From contig JAGAQJ010000016.1 of NCBI GenBank assembly GCA_017622845.1, forward strand, positions 1 to 64,000: DNA of 64,000 bases. The letters are read 5' to 3'. Position 1 is the stretch's first letter, and each line of letters starts with the position of its first letter. A program made the position numbers and the translations under genes. Of the stretch, positions 1 to 7,604 are shown piece by piece. Origin of the DNA: Lachnospiraceae bacterium. GTDB taxonomy: Bacteria; Bacillota; Clostridia; Lachnospirales; Lachnospiraceae. The notes under the pieces are model-generated. The model did not search any database and had not been told where the DNA came from. It worked only from the letters and a program-made list of their open reading frames with translations.

Positions 1-207
1 CTATGCCGGAACAGGCTGGCGGAGAATGCTGATATTTTCTTATGGGTGATTTGATACATCAGCGAAAATCTGCATGGACGCGGATTTAGGACGAAACGCG
101 TCCATGGATGGCGCGTAGAGTCCGGTCGCGGACTCATTTAAAGACTTTGGCATCACCCATTAGAAAATTCGAATTCGGAGTCCAACCGCCTGTACTGGCA
201 TAGGACT
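1..207 (+). ncRNA. TwoAYGGAY-like structured RNA element, copy 1
   Basis: Seen: nested stems enclose two hairpins with AYGGAY-type loops. Outer stem 1-15 pairs with 189-203 (one A-A mismatch, one G-U). A 17-bp stem 34-50 pairs with 152-168 (16 of 17). Hairpin 67-86 has a 7-bp stem and loop ATGGAC. Hairpin 97-115 has a 6-bp stem with a bulged T and loop ATGGAT. A third hairpin lies at 118-135. The arrangement fits the TwoAYGGAY RNA motif known from clostridia and gut metagenomes, function unknown. It ends near a repeat border, GGCTGAACTGTTAC at 241-254, and may extend left of the window. The strand is set by the AYGGAY loops only; the symmetric stems do not prove transcription direction. Confidence 0.68.
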
Positions 208-280
208 GCCGCCCTTCGTCCTATTTGAAGCCAACTGCATGGCTGAACTGTTACACAAAGTGTAATAGCCTGCTGCAGCT

Positions 281-2113
281 TCATTCATCTGTCGGCACAA
301 TATACGCAAGGTAGGACGCATTCTGAAAGCCTAACACATATCCGTTTTCTTCCAGAAATGTCTTGATGAGCGAAAGCTTTTTGTATTCAAGCCCGTCTTC
401 CTGTGTAAGGGCTTCTGTCCGCTGCCGTCCTAATATGACAACAGGCAGCGGCTGCGAAGCCGCCTCCAGCGTCAGCAAATTAAGCTCTGACTCCAACACT
501 TCGATGCTGTTTGAGTCAAGGTCCGCCCACGTTGAAAAGATTGCAGGCTGCATATCAAAAGCATAAGCAAGCGCCGGAATGTAACCATACAAAATTACTT
601 CTTTTTCGTTCAATGCATTTTGGTATAAATAGCTGTCAAGCTCCTCGAGCGCTGTCTTTTTCTCATCGGTTGTTATCAGTCCATTCGCAGCACTGCCGCA
701 TTGAAGTGATAATTTTGCCTGACTGCTTTGGGAACCGCTGTCATGAAAAACAAATCCCACTCCGAAGAGCACGCCCTGCATCGCAGTACAGACAAGTACA
801 GCGCCCATCACTACCCGAAGAGCATATCCGCCGGAAAAGCTTCTGCTGTGCTGGAAAACTTCTGAAAGCATCAGCACGGATACCGGTGCCGTCAAAAACA
901 GATTGTTTACAATCGGATAAAGCCCGTTGTTGCTTCCAAGCGGCGTGACAAAAATCGTTACAAGCAAAAATACCGCCCACAGCTTCCATTCTGCACTTAC
1001 TGCTTTGTATGCCAGACACCATACACAGAGCAGAATCACCAGCAGCAGATAAACGGTTACCCACTTATACATACTAAAATAATCACGATAATCAAAGTTA
1101 AACATGCCTCTGCCATAGCAAAAACGAAGCACCACCAGAAATCCAAGCACATAAAGGGGTTTGAAAACATCTGTTATTTTTGTTTCACTTTTCTGCCGCT
1201 TGCCAAGTAGTCTGAAAAACAACATCCCAACTGCCATATAACCTGCAAACAAAAGAAGCCACACGCCATACTGAAGATAATCCCCAAACATTGCCGTAAT
1301 CATAGATGTCGGCTTATAATCGGCTGCATCGTCCGTCATGCCAAAAAGGGAGCCTATCATTTCAGGATACGCTGTCATGCCATAACGCACGATGATAACA
1401 AGAAGCGGTACGAAAAGTCCTGTCAGGTACCCGGCAATACAAAAAAGCGTGCGTTTCCAAAGAATCGACAGCCATGCATTTTTTATTTCCCCTGCTGCCT
1501 GCATATGGTTCTTCCGCTTCCAGAAGCAGTCACACCACACCGGCAGAATAAACGCCATATATGTGATATTGGGCATTCTGACTGCTACACAAAGCCCTAA
1601 AATTACACCTGCCATCATAAAATATCTATTGTTATTTTTTATAATAGCCTCAAACAGCAAGACAGAGGCAACTGCCATGAGCAGATATCCAAGATAATGA
1701 TATAAAATAACATTGGGCGCCCAGCAGAAGGAAAGCGCTGCCAATTCTGCCGCAAACAGCAGATAGATACCGCCTTTTATCTGCTTTCCATAACGACGGC
1801 AGAAAAACAGATAAACCCATGCCGCCGCTGCTCCGATTAGCAGTCCGCAATAAACATTCATGCCAATCCAACAATCGCCAAAAGGAAGCTTCGACAGCAG
1901 TATGCCTGTCACATTTGCAAGATAAGTTGCAAGCTTCCACGTTTGATTCAGGGTGTCAAAATAACGATAATTTCCAAGCGCATAGCCGGCATCCATCAAA
2001 TCCAGTCCCCTGACAGTATGGCGCAGCGGATAACATAAAAGAATCAATGCCATCAGATAGACTGCAATACTGCTGACAGTCTGTTTTTTCGTCTTCGTTT
2101 CGCTCATTTTCAT
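281..2113 (-). CDS. Polytopic membrane protein, possible GT-C type glycosyltransferase
   Basis: 610 residues with about ten to twelve hydrophobic segments spread over the first 470 residues, then a soluble C-terminal tail of about 130 residues. The overall shape (many membrane spans, aromatic-rich loops, extracytoplasmic tail) resembles lipid-linked-sugar-using GT-C enzymes such as GT39/ArnT-like proteins, but I see no diagnostic catalytic motif, so the function is inferred from topology and context only. It is the last gene of the minus-strand pseudaminic acid block, 134 bases after the acyltransferase gene. The ATG at 2113 is preceded by AAGGATAA. It could transfer a glycan or modify a lipid-linked sugar; a wholly different membrane role is possible. 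Confidence 0.6.
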   Translation of the reverse strand: MKMSETKTKKQTVSSIAVYLMALILLCYPLRHTVRGLDLMDAGYALGNYRYFDTLNQTWKLATYLANVTGILLSKLPFGDCWIGMNVYCGLLIGAAAAWVYLFFCRRYGKQIKGGIYLLFAAELAALSFCWAPNVILYHYLGYLLMAVASVLLFEAIIKNNNRYFMMAGVILGLCVAVRMPNITYMAFILPVWCDCFWKRKNHMQAAGEIKNAWLSILWKRTLFCIAGYLTGLFVPLLVIIVRYGMTAYPEMIGSLFGMTDDAADYKPTSMITAMFGDYLQYGVWLLLFAGYMAVGMLFFRLLGKRQKSETKITDVFKPLYVLGFLVVLRFCYGRGMFNFDYRDYFSMYKWVTVYLLLVILLCVWCLAYKAVSAEWKLWAVFLLVTIFVTPLGSNNGLYPIVNNLFLTAPVSVLMLSEVFQHSRSFSGGYALRVVMGAVLVCTAMQGVLFGVGFVFHDSGSQSSQAKLSLQCGSAANGLITTDEKKTALEELDSYLYQNALNEKEVILYGYIPALAYAFDMQPAIFSTWADLDSNSIEVLESELNLLTLEAASQPLPVVILGRQRTEALTQEDGLEYKKLSLIKTFLEENGYVLGFQNASYLAYIVPTDE

Positions 2114-2247
2114 TTATCCTTCCACTTTCTGTCAAACAAACCTTATTGACTGATTTGATAATTGTTCTGCCTTTCAAGCGCTGCTCCACCGCCTTACCAA
2201 GGAAACATATTCTGCGGAGTTTTGCCGGATATGAAGATGTCAGCACA

Positions 2248-3348
2248 CTACTTCCGCCTGCCAAAAAGCAGCGCCGATACCTTCTGCCGTACGAATTCGA
2301 TTGCTGTACATACCAAATACACGCACAGCACGCTCAAAAGCATGTGTATGAGAAACCCTCCGATTGAATTTTGAAGCTGATTTTCACACTTAAGCCACTT
2401 CGGCCACTCATAACGGAGATTCACGTGCTCATGTATTAAATAAACGCCAAAAGCTGCTCCCGAGAAAAGCTCAATCGGCTTTCGAAAACGCTCCAGCCAT
2501 GGACTTTCTTTCTCCTGTCTGAATGTAAGAAACAGACCGACTGCGCCTGTATAGCAGGTAAAAAAATTATAGCTGTAGCCATAATTTATCATTTTTTCAA
2601 GTCTTCCCGTTTTCAAAAAAAGCAGTCTCAGAAAAAAGAAGGACGCAAAAATGACTGCAGTACTGCCAAGATAAAGAACGCCTGATTTCCATCTGTCCTT
2701 TAAAAACTTCCATTCATACCGTTTCAGATACGCCCCTGTCAAATACAAAATTACAAACCAAAGTACGTCATAGCCGTCCTTATCCCATGGAAGCTGCATC
2801 GGAAGCACCGTTTTCGATATGCTGAATACGAGAAGCAGACCTGCTAATAAATATTCGATTTCCTTCTGCCTGAGCCTGGAAAAGCCTGCATTGAGAAACG
2901 GCATCAGCAGGCAGAGCACAACATACGCACTTGCAAACCAATAATGCTCTGTCACAATCGGAAAACAATAGGAGAAAAACTGATATAAGTCAAATTCCTG
3001 CGCTCCAATCAGCAGTGCAATGCAGCCGATTGTCAGCGAATAAAATAACACCTGATGCCATATTTTGCATGGCCTTCTCAGCACTTTGCGAAAGGAAATC
3101 GGATTCTCGTCCGTCTGCACGCTTATGGAATCCACGCCAAAATAACCGCTAATCAGCACATACACATTGACAGACACCAGACAAAATGCCTCAATAAGCC
3201 ATGCCATATATCCTACTGCATTCATATCCGCCCCTGACGGTTCGGGAAGAAGCCCTCCCTTGCCAAGATAATGCAGGCACACAATCATCAGCATCGCTAT
3301 GATGCGAAGCAGCTCATAATTTAATTGCCGGTTCTTTTTCACAGACAT
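2248..3348 (-). CDS. Acyltransferase 3 family membrane protein
   Basis: 366 residues with about ten hydrophobic spans, starting with the family-typical stretch NYELLRIIAMLMIVCLHY, in which the histidine after the first span and the preceding arginine are the conserved pair of the acyltransferase-3 (OafA/WecH) family. These integral proteins move acetyl or other acyl groups from the cytoplasm to sugars of surface polysaccharides. A HEH motif near the C-terminal part (LIHEHVN) is also typical. The gene overlaps the 3' end of the PseG-like gene by 10 bases, so it is cotranscribed, and a GGAGG sits 6 bases before its ATG. The likely target is the pseudaminic acid-containing glycan or the neighbouring polysaccharide; which one cannot be told. 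Confidence 0.85.
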   Translation of the reverse strand: MSVKKNRQLNYELLRIIAMLMIVCLHYLGKGGLLPEPSGADMNAVGYMAWLIEAFCLVSVNVYVLISGYFGVDSISVQTDENPISFRKVLRRPCKIWHQVLFYSLTIGCIALLIGAQEFDLYQFFSYCFPIVTEHYWFASAYVVLCLLMPFLNAGFSRLRQKEIEYLLAGLLLVFSISKTVLPMQLPWDKDGYDVLWFVILYLTGAYLKRYEWKFLKDRWKSGVLYLGSTAVIFASFFFLRLLFLKTGRLEKMINYGYSYNFFTCYTGAVGLFLTFRQEKESPWLERFRKPIELFSGAAFGVYLIHEHVNLRYEWPKWLKCENQLQNSIGGFLIHMLLSVLCVYLVCTAIEFVRQKVSALLFGRRK

Positions 3349-4412
3349 CTGTTCCCTCCTGCAAGACGAATCAATTGTTCTGCAATACGCAAAGCGCCCT
3401 TTCCGTCAACAAGCCTTTTTTCCTGTTCATGCAGAAGCTCCCTGTATGCCTTCTGCCGAATACATTTTTGCAAAGCCTTCACTGCCCTGCCCGTCACTGC
3501 ATCCGCATTTTCTGCAAAACAGCCTGCATTTACAATATCCGTAAGCTGCTCCAATGCTTCAGCGCCCTGCCTTTGATTCTCCGCAAAATAAAATGCAATC
3601 ATCGGAACGCCCAGTGAGCTTACCTCATAAATTGTACTTCCCGTGGCGGATACCACAACATCACTCCGTAAGAGCAGACCTCTCATATCCTTCACATTCT
3701 CATGAATGGTCACATTTTCATACGTCCCATACTTACTCTTTAGAGCATCGGCAAAGCTGTTAAACGGTCCGCTGATAAGATGACATTGCAGCTTTTGTTC
3801 CGCCAGAAAATCATCTTCCAGAAAAGCATCTGTCAATGCCGCCGCCGCAAAATAGGGGTCGCTTCCTCCTGTTGTTATAATAACATCTGTTACTTTATCC
3901 TTTACCTGATATGGGGATGGCACCTGAAATGCCTTGCGGAGCGGCATATATTCCACTCCCAAAAGCACGTTGTCGGGATATCTGTCTATTCCCTTGTCCT
4001 CCTGCTTCTGCGCCTGATAACAGCCTGCAAGCTGCGGCCCATATAGATTATAATTAATCAGCAGATTGACCGGATAAGCAGTTCCCATATCCTCAAAACA
4101 CGCCACACGCACAAGGTTCCGAAGCGCCCTATAATACTCCACGCTTACCTGATAGCTGTCAACCAGCAGGATATCCTTCGCCTTGTTTAATTGATTCTCA
4201 AGCAGAGGAAGTTCGGACATCATATCCTTGTAATCCGTCCCCAATACAGCTACACAAAAGCCTCTTTCCTCTATCATATCGCGGCAGCCCTCATCGGCAG
4301 TCAGAAAAATGAGCTCCTGTCCCTTCTCTGAAGCCGCCTCTGCAACAGAGAGGCAACGCATAACATGTCCCATACCGATATTCGCATTGCCGTCTGCACG
4401 TATATACAGCAT
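3339..4412 (-). CDS. pseG: UDP-2,4-diacetamido-2,4,6-trideoxy-beta-L-altropyranose hydrolase (PseG)
   Basis: About 357 residues. It removes UDP from the trideoxy altrose intermediate in CMP-pseudaminic acid synthesis (fourth step). The N-terminus carries RADGNANIGMGHVMRCL, the GxGHxxR signature of PseG, and a later TTGGSDPYF with a C-terminal SATGSTIYEVSSLGVP nucleotide-binding stretch of the MurG-like GT-B fold. All partner genes (pseB, C, F, H, I) lie upstream in the same strand. I place the start at ATG 4412 (LYIRADG follows); a GTG at 4421 is the alternative. A 193-base gap separates it from the deacetylase gene, without an evident terminator. Assignment to PseG rather than another sugar hydrolase is supported mainly by the signature plus context. 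Confidence 0.92.
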   Translation of the reverse strand: MLYIRADGNANIGMGHVMRCLSVAEAASEKGQELIFLTADEGCRDMIEERGFCVAVLGTDYKDMMSELPLLENQLNKAKDILLVDSYQVSVEYYRALRNLVRVACFEDMGTAYPVNLLINYNLYGPQLAGCYQAQKQEDKGIDRYPDNVLLGVEYMPLRKAFQVPSPYQVKDKVTDVIITTGGSDPYFAAAALTDAFLEDDFLAEQKLQCHLISGPFNSFADALKSKYGTYENVTIHENVKDMRGLLLRSDVVVSATGSTIYEVSSLGVPMIAFYFAENQRQGAEALEQLTDIVNAGCFAENADAVTGRAVKALQKCIRQKAYRELLHEQEKRLVDGKGALRIAEQLIRLAGGNRCL

Positions 4413-4605
4413 AAATATCACCCGTTTTTATAATAATGCTACACCAAATGAAATTTCTAATAATCAAAGGGCAGGAACGCATGTAACCACTCTGCCGCCC
4501 TGTCTATATAACAATAAAACTTTTTGCCTTTGAAGAGATAAACAGCGGTCATATTCCTTAATTTTCCGTCCATATGCATGCCCTCGAAAAGTGTGGTATT
4601 TTCAT

Positions 4606-5301
4606 CTATGATTTCCTGACTGTCTTCCTTACCAGCATAAATGCCTCAGCGCGTTCCATGCCTGCTGCCATGCCGCGTGTCTTGGAAAGGACGTCCATTC
4701 CCATCAGGCTTCTTGGATGCGGAAATTCGCAAAGCTCCGACACATAGCAATTCATTGCCTGCTCTTTCCTGTCATAATAGTCTGTAATATCCACAAACAC
4801 ATTCGGGCAGAATGCAGGCTGCGCACTGTAGTCAAAATTCCATTCTGTTGAGGAAAGCGTCTCAAATGCATAAATCTCCTCAACACTGTAATCACCGATT
4901 GGTCTTGCTGCCGTAAGCACTGCACGCGCTGTATACTGATGGTCAACATTTAAGTCCCCGCTGTAATGTGTATAAATAATCTGCGGTTTCAGCTCGCGGA
5001 TTTTCTGCTCCACTGCCTTTACAATATCCAGTAAATCCACCTCGTCAAAACGGTTATCCGGGAAATCCGCAAAGAACACCTCGCGAAAGCCTACCGCCTT
5101 TGCACTTTCCAGGGTATTTTTGTGAAGCTCGTCTACAATTTCCCTGCCGATATCCTCGCGCCGCATGCCGCGTGAGGTCTGTCCTTCTCCCAGAATCATT
5201 GCATAGACCTGATCTCCCTCTGCTGCATGCCTTGCCACTGTTGCCCCAACGCCAAGAATCTCATCATCAGGATGCGCTGCTACTACCAAAACTGTTTTCA
5301 T
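4606..5301 (-). CDS. PIG-L family zinc deacetylase
   Basis: 231 residues. The N-terminus has VVAAHPDDEILG, the AHPDDE zinc-binding motif of the PIG-L/LmbE family, and a later HYSGDLNVDHQYT holds the second histidine pair. These enzymes remove N-acetyl groups from amino sugars. The start is the ATG at 5301, which follows the stop of the formyltransferase gene after one base and is preceded by AAGGG; a longer reading to 5451 would overlap that gene heavily and lacks homology-like sequence. Its place between pseG and a formyltransferase suggests a sugar deacetylation step followed by N-formylation, for example exchange of an acetamido for a formamido group on pseudaminic acid or a precursor. That substrate is inference. 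Confidence 0.88.
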   Translation of the reverse strand: MKTVLVVAAHPDDEILGVGATVARHAAEGDQVYAMILGEGQTSRGMRREDIGREIVDELHKNTLESAKAVGFREVFFADFPDNRFDEVDLLDIVKAVEQKIRELKPQIIYTHYSGDLNVDHQYTARAVLTAARPIGDYSVEEIYAFETLSSTEWNFDYSAQPAFCPNVFVDITDYYDRKEQAMNCYVSELCEFPHPRSLMGMDVLSKTRGMAAGMERAEAFMLVRKTVRKS

Positions 5302-5302
5302 A

Positions 5303-5995
5303 TCATATCTTTCCCTTCTTAAATACAACTCTTGCCGAAAGTTCCTGTCCGTCTTCTGAAAGGCTGGCTTGTTCGAACTCCATGCGGTATGCTCCAAACT
5401 CCGTATATGCCCTCGGATAGCCCTCTGCATCAAGCATTCGAATATAGTCATATATTTTATCCAGTTCCATGTCAGCCGTTATCTGCCCATCCTCTGGCTT
5501 CCGGCGCTTAAATACTACAGGCTCTCCCTCTTGCGGAACCGGAACCGTTTTCTCACTAAGGAAGCCTGGAATCATATCATAGAATATTGTATCAGAACAA
5601 CGCACAAAGATTTCCTGTGCGCTTCCTGTGAGTGACAATGGCCGTTTCATATAAACAGGACCGCCGTCGAGCTTCTTAGTCACCTTTATTGCTGAAATCT
5701 TTGTTTCCTTGTGACCGCGCACGATTAGGTTCTGCAAAGGGCTTCCGCCCCGTCCGTATGGCAAATCTGTCATATGAAAGACAACACATTCCCAATTGTC
5801 CGTAATTTCCTCCGGTATCAGATAAGACCAGTGGGGCATAAATATATAATCCGGTTTAAAATTACATACATTATTTACAGTGAATTCTTCTTTCTTGGTA
5901 TAAATAACGATTTCATGCGTACCCTCATACTTTTTCTGTAATGCCTGCGCACGCTCAATATTCCATGATTTGATGGTTGCGATGATAATCCTCAT
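5303..5995 (-). CDS. Formyltransferase-family protein (sugar N-formyltransferase-like)
   Basis: 230 residues with the core of the 10-formyltetrahydrofolate-dependent formyltransferase fold. The stretch FHMTDLPYGRGGSPLQNLI at about residues 72-90 matches the substrate loop of methionyl-tRNA and sugar formyltransferases (NxH...LP...G..P), and LDGGPV supplies the catalytic aspartate. The usual catalytic asparagine two residues before the histidine is valine here (VVFH), which is odd. The protein is too short for a methionyl-tRNA formyltransferase with its C-terminal tRNA-binding domain. With a deacetylase directly downstream (1-base gap) and the pse genes around it, formylation of an amino sugar is the likely role. 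Confidence 0.78.
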   Translation of the reverse strand: MRIIIATIKSWNIERAQALQKKYEGTHEIVIYTKKEEFTVNNVCNFKPDYIFMPHWSYLIPEEITDNWECVVFHMTDLPYGRGGSPLQNLIVRGHKETKISAIKVTKKLDGGPVYMKRPLSLTGSAQEIFVRCSDTIFYDMIPGFLSEKTVPVPQEGEPVVFKRRKPEDGQITADMELDKIYDYIRMLDAEGYPRAYTEFGAYRMEFEQASLSEDGQELSARVVFKKGKI

Positions 5996-6028
5996 GTGAC
6001 CCCTCCTTATCAGTAACCGTTAGCTTCC

Positions 6029-6111
6029 TTATTTTGTGTCCGATAAAAGTGTACACTCATATCTTATATACTCGGGCTGCTCCTTTTTATCATAGCCGGA
6101 CTTTTCAAATG
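6029..6111 (-). pseudogene. Detached 3' end of a pseH-like acetyltransferase gene
   Basis: Bases 6048-6111 repeat, at 62 of 64 positions, the last part of the intact pseH-like gene (7134-7197). Read on the minus strand in the same frame it encodes FEKSGYDKKEQPEYIRYE, then diverges (CTLLSDTK) to a stop at 6029-6031. There is no start or catalytic region, so it is a remnant. It lies between the KilA-N gene and the formyltransferase gene and marks one edge of the inserted KilA-N cassette. Confidence 0.85.
6048..6111. repeat. 64-bp direct repeat, left copy flanking the KilA-N cassette
   Basis: Same orientation as 7134-7197, two mismatches in 64 bases. The copies bracket 1022 bases (6112-7133) that hold the 41-aa ORF and the KilA-N gene. 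The duplicated sequence is the 3' end of the pseH-like coding region. Confidence 0.95.
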
Positions 6112-6125
6112 ATAATTCATTTTGT

Positions 6126-6992
6126 TTATAACTCATTTTTATCTTCACTTAGACTTTTCTTTAATGTTTCAATGGTTCCCTGATTCTTTTTCAGAATTTC
6201 AAGCTGCCTGTATGCTTTTTCCCTTAGCAGCCTCAATCTTTCCATTTTTGGCACTTCCTGTCTTATCAAATCCGCATTCGTATCTTCCAGATTGATTAGA
6301 ACAACTAATTCCTCTGCCGATGCAAAGTCTCTAATATTAGGCGTTTTCCCACTTATTCCTTTTTCGTTTCTCCATTGCGCCGCTGTTTTTCCAAACAAAG
6401 CCATATTGAGAATATCTGCTTCAGAAGCATATGTATAAGCCATTTCCTGTGGAGATAATGTAGGTGTTATCAAAAATTCCTTTACTGCATCTGTATGAAT
6501 ATGATAGTTTATCTTGGAAAGTTCTCTTTTGGCATCCCAACCTATCGCAAGCCGGCTGGCTTCATCTTTCTTTAATCTCTGATAATCTTTGATGATATAA
6601 AGTTTAAATTCCGGTGAAATCCAAGACGCAAATTCAAATGCTATATCTGTATGCGCATAAGTACCGCCATACCGCCCTGATTTTGATACAATGCCTATTG
6701 CATCCGTTGCTTTTATCCATTGCTGCGGTGTCAAGGTAAACGCATTATCTCCGGACTCTGCTCTAAACCTATCGAATTCGATAGGTTTAAAATCAGGATT
6801 GTGAATTTGCTCCCACAAGCCCAAAAATGAAATCGTAGAATGATTACGCATCCAATTTGCAACCACGATAAAAGCATTATCCGGATTTTTATATTTCGCG
6901 ATGTCCGTCAGAGAAATGTATGCGTCCTCATTGACAACATCGCCCATCACTCTGATTTCTGTTCCATTAGCGTCTATTTTCATATTTTTCAT
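6126..6992 (-). CDS. KilA-N domain protein
   Basis: 288 residues. Residues about 1-110 form a KilA-N domain, the DNA-binding domain of phage antirepressor-like and large DNA virus proteins: VNEDAYISLTDIAKYKN, then VVANWMRNHSTISFLGLWE, then GRYGGTYAHTDIAFEFASWISPEFKLYI, which is the classic end of the domain. The C-terminal half (YASEADILNMALFGKTAAQW, then RDFASAEELVVLINLE) is a conserved accompaniment in bacterial KilA-N proteins. Its coding sequence is more AT-rich than its neighbours. It starts at ATG 6992, overlapping the stop of the 41-aa ORF (ATGA), and interrupts an otherwise functional sugar pathway, so it looks acquired. Role unknown: regulator of the locus, phage remnant or selfish cassette are all open. 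Confidence 0.88.
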   Translation of the reverse strand: MKNMKIDANGTEIRVMGDVVNEDAYISLTDIAKYKNPDNAFIVVANWMRNHSTISFLGLWEQIHNPDFKPIEFDRFRAESGDNAFTLTPQQWIKATDAIGIVSKSGRYGGTYAHTDIAFEFASWISPEFKLYIIKDYQRLKKDEASRLAIGWDAKRELSKINYHIHTDAVKEFLITPTLSPQEMAYTYASEADILNMALFGKTAAQWRNEKGISGKTPNIRDFASAEELVVLINLEDTNADLIRQEVPKMERLRLLREKAYRQLEILKKNQGTIETLKKSLSEDKNEL

Positions 6993-7114
6993 GAAGTCTT
7001 TTCTTTCTCCTTTTGATACGCCTTTTGCAGTCTGAGGGAAGCCGACATCAATCCATCAATATTTGTCTGTCTTTTTGCCAGTGCAGTCCTTGTAAAACAT
7101 TTCAATTTATCCAT
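6989..7114 (-). CDS. Small 41-residue protein preceding the KilA-N gene
   Basis: Minus-strand ORF with ATG at 7112-7114 and TGA at 6989-6991, predicted sequence starting MDKLKCFTRTALAKRQTNID and ending QKEKEKTS. It is basic and likely helical in its second half. An AGGAAAAG stretch lies just before the start, 16 bases after the pseH stop, and its TGA overlaps the KilA-N ATG as ATGA, a typical translational coupling. This placement and the good ribosome binding site support a real gene. I do not recognise the family. It lies inside the sequence bracketed by the 64-bp repeats, so it travels with the KilA-N gene. Confidence 0.62.
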   Translation of the reverse strand: MDKLKCFTRTALAKRQTNIDGLMSASLRLQKAYQKEKEKTS

Positions 7115-7129
7115 GCTTTTCCTATCAGC

Positions 7130-7582
7130 TTACAGTGTACGCTCATATCTTATATATTCGGGCTGCTCCTTTTTATCATAGCCGGACTTTTCAAATGCAC
7201 GCGCGGAAGCCTTATTCTCGTATTTCACCAACCCGACCAATTTGATAACATCTGATATTTTATCTTTCCTTATCTGTTCTGCTATCAGACGAAGCAGCTC
7301 GCTTCCATAGCCCTTTCCTCGTTTTTCAGCAGCGATGCTGTAATCTATCACTGCCTCATTGCCCTCAATATTGAGCCGTATCTGCCCGACCGGAAGTGTC
7401 CCGTCACACAACAGATATTGGCAGACCGACGCATCTGCCATCATTTTTTGAAACCACTTCACATGATTCTCATATGGAATCTGTTCTGTATGAAATGCAT
7501 TGCTCCGCACAACAGCGTCATTTGCCCATTGAAACAGTAAATCCATGTCTGCCTGACAAGCCCTTCTTAACCTTAAACTCAT
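7130..7582 (-). CDS. pseH: PseH-like UDP-4-amino-sugar N-acetyltransferase (GNAT)
   Basis: 150 residues. GNAT-fold acetyltransferase that should acetylate the 4-amino group of UDP-4-amino-4,6-dideoxy-N-acetyl-beta-L-altrosamine (third Pse step). Seen: RRACQADMDLLFQWAND at the N-terminus, a typical start of this subgroup, AAEKRGKGYGSELLRL as acetyl-CoA binding motif A (RGxGxGxxL), and NKASARAFEKSGY as the C-terminal GNAT motif. I place the start at ATG 7582, with AAAGGAG upstream, because the longer reading runs into the pseI coding end. The last 64 bases of the coding region are duplicated at 6048-6111, so its present 3' end may have been rebuilt by the KilA-N insertion. Confidence 0.88.
   Translation of the reverse strand: MSLRLRRACQADMDLLFQWANDAVVRSNAFHTEQIPYENHVKWFQKMMADASVCQYLLCDGTLPVGQIRLNIEGNEAVIDYSIAAEKRGKGYGSELLRLIAEQIRKDKISDVIKLVGLVKYENKASARAFEKSGYDKKEQPEYIRYERTL
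7134..7197. repeat. 64-bp direct repeat, right copy within the pseH 3' end
   Basis: Partner of 6048-6111, with 62 of 64 identical bases. It covers the last 21 codons of pseH but not its stop codon. The differences change one residue near the C-terminus and the position of the stop. Confidence 0.95.
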
Positions 7583-7604
7583 CTCAACCTCATGCTCCTT
7601 TGCA

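Noticed and set aside
251-265. TTACAC/GTGTAA hairpin after the first membrane protein gene as a terminator
   Set aside because: Six-base AT-rich stem, three-base loop and no T-run on the minus strand.
5299-5451. Longer start for the PIG-L deacetylase
   Set aside because: The extension overlaps the formyltransferase gene by 150 bases and lacks family-like residues; the ATG at 5301 has a ribosome site and starts at the expected motif distance.
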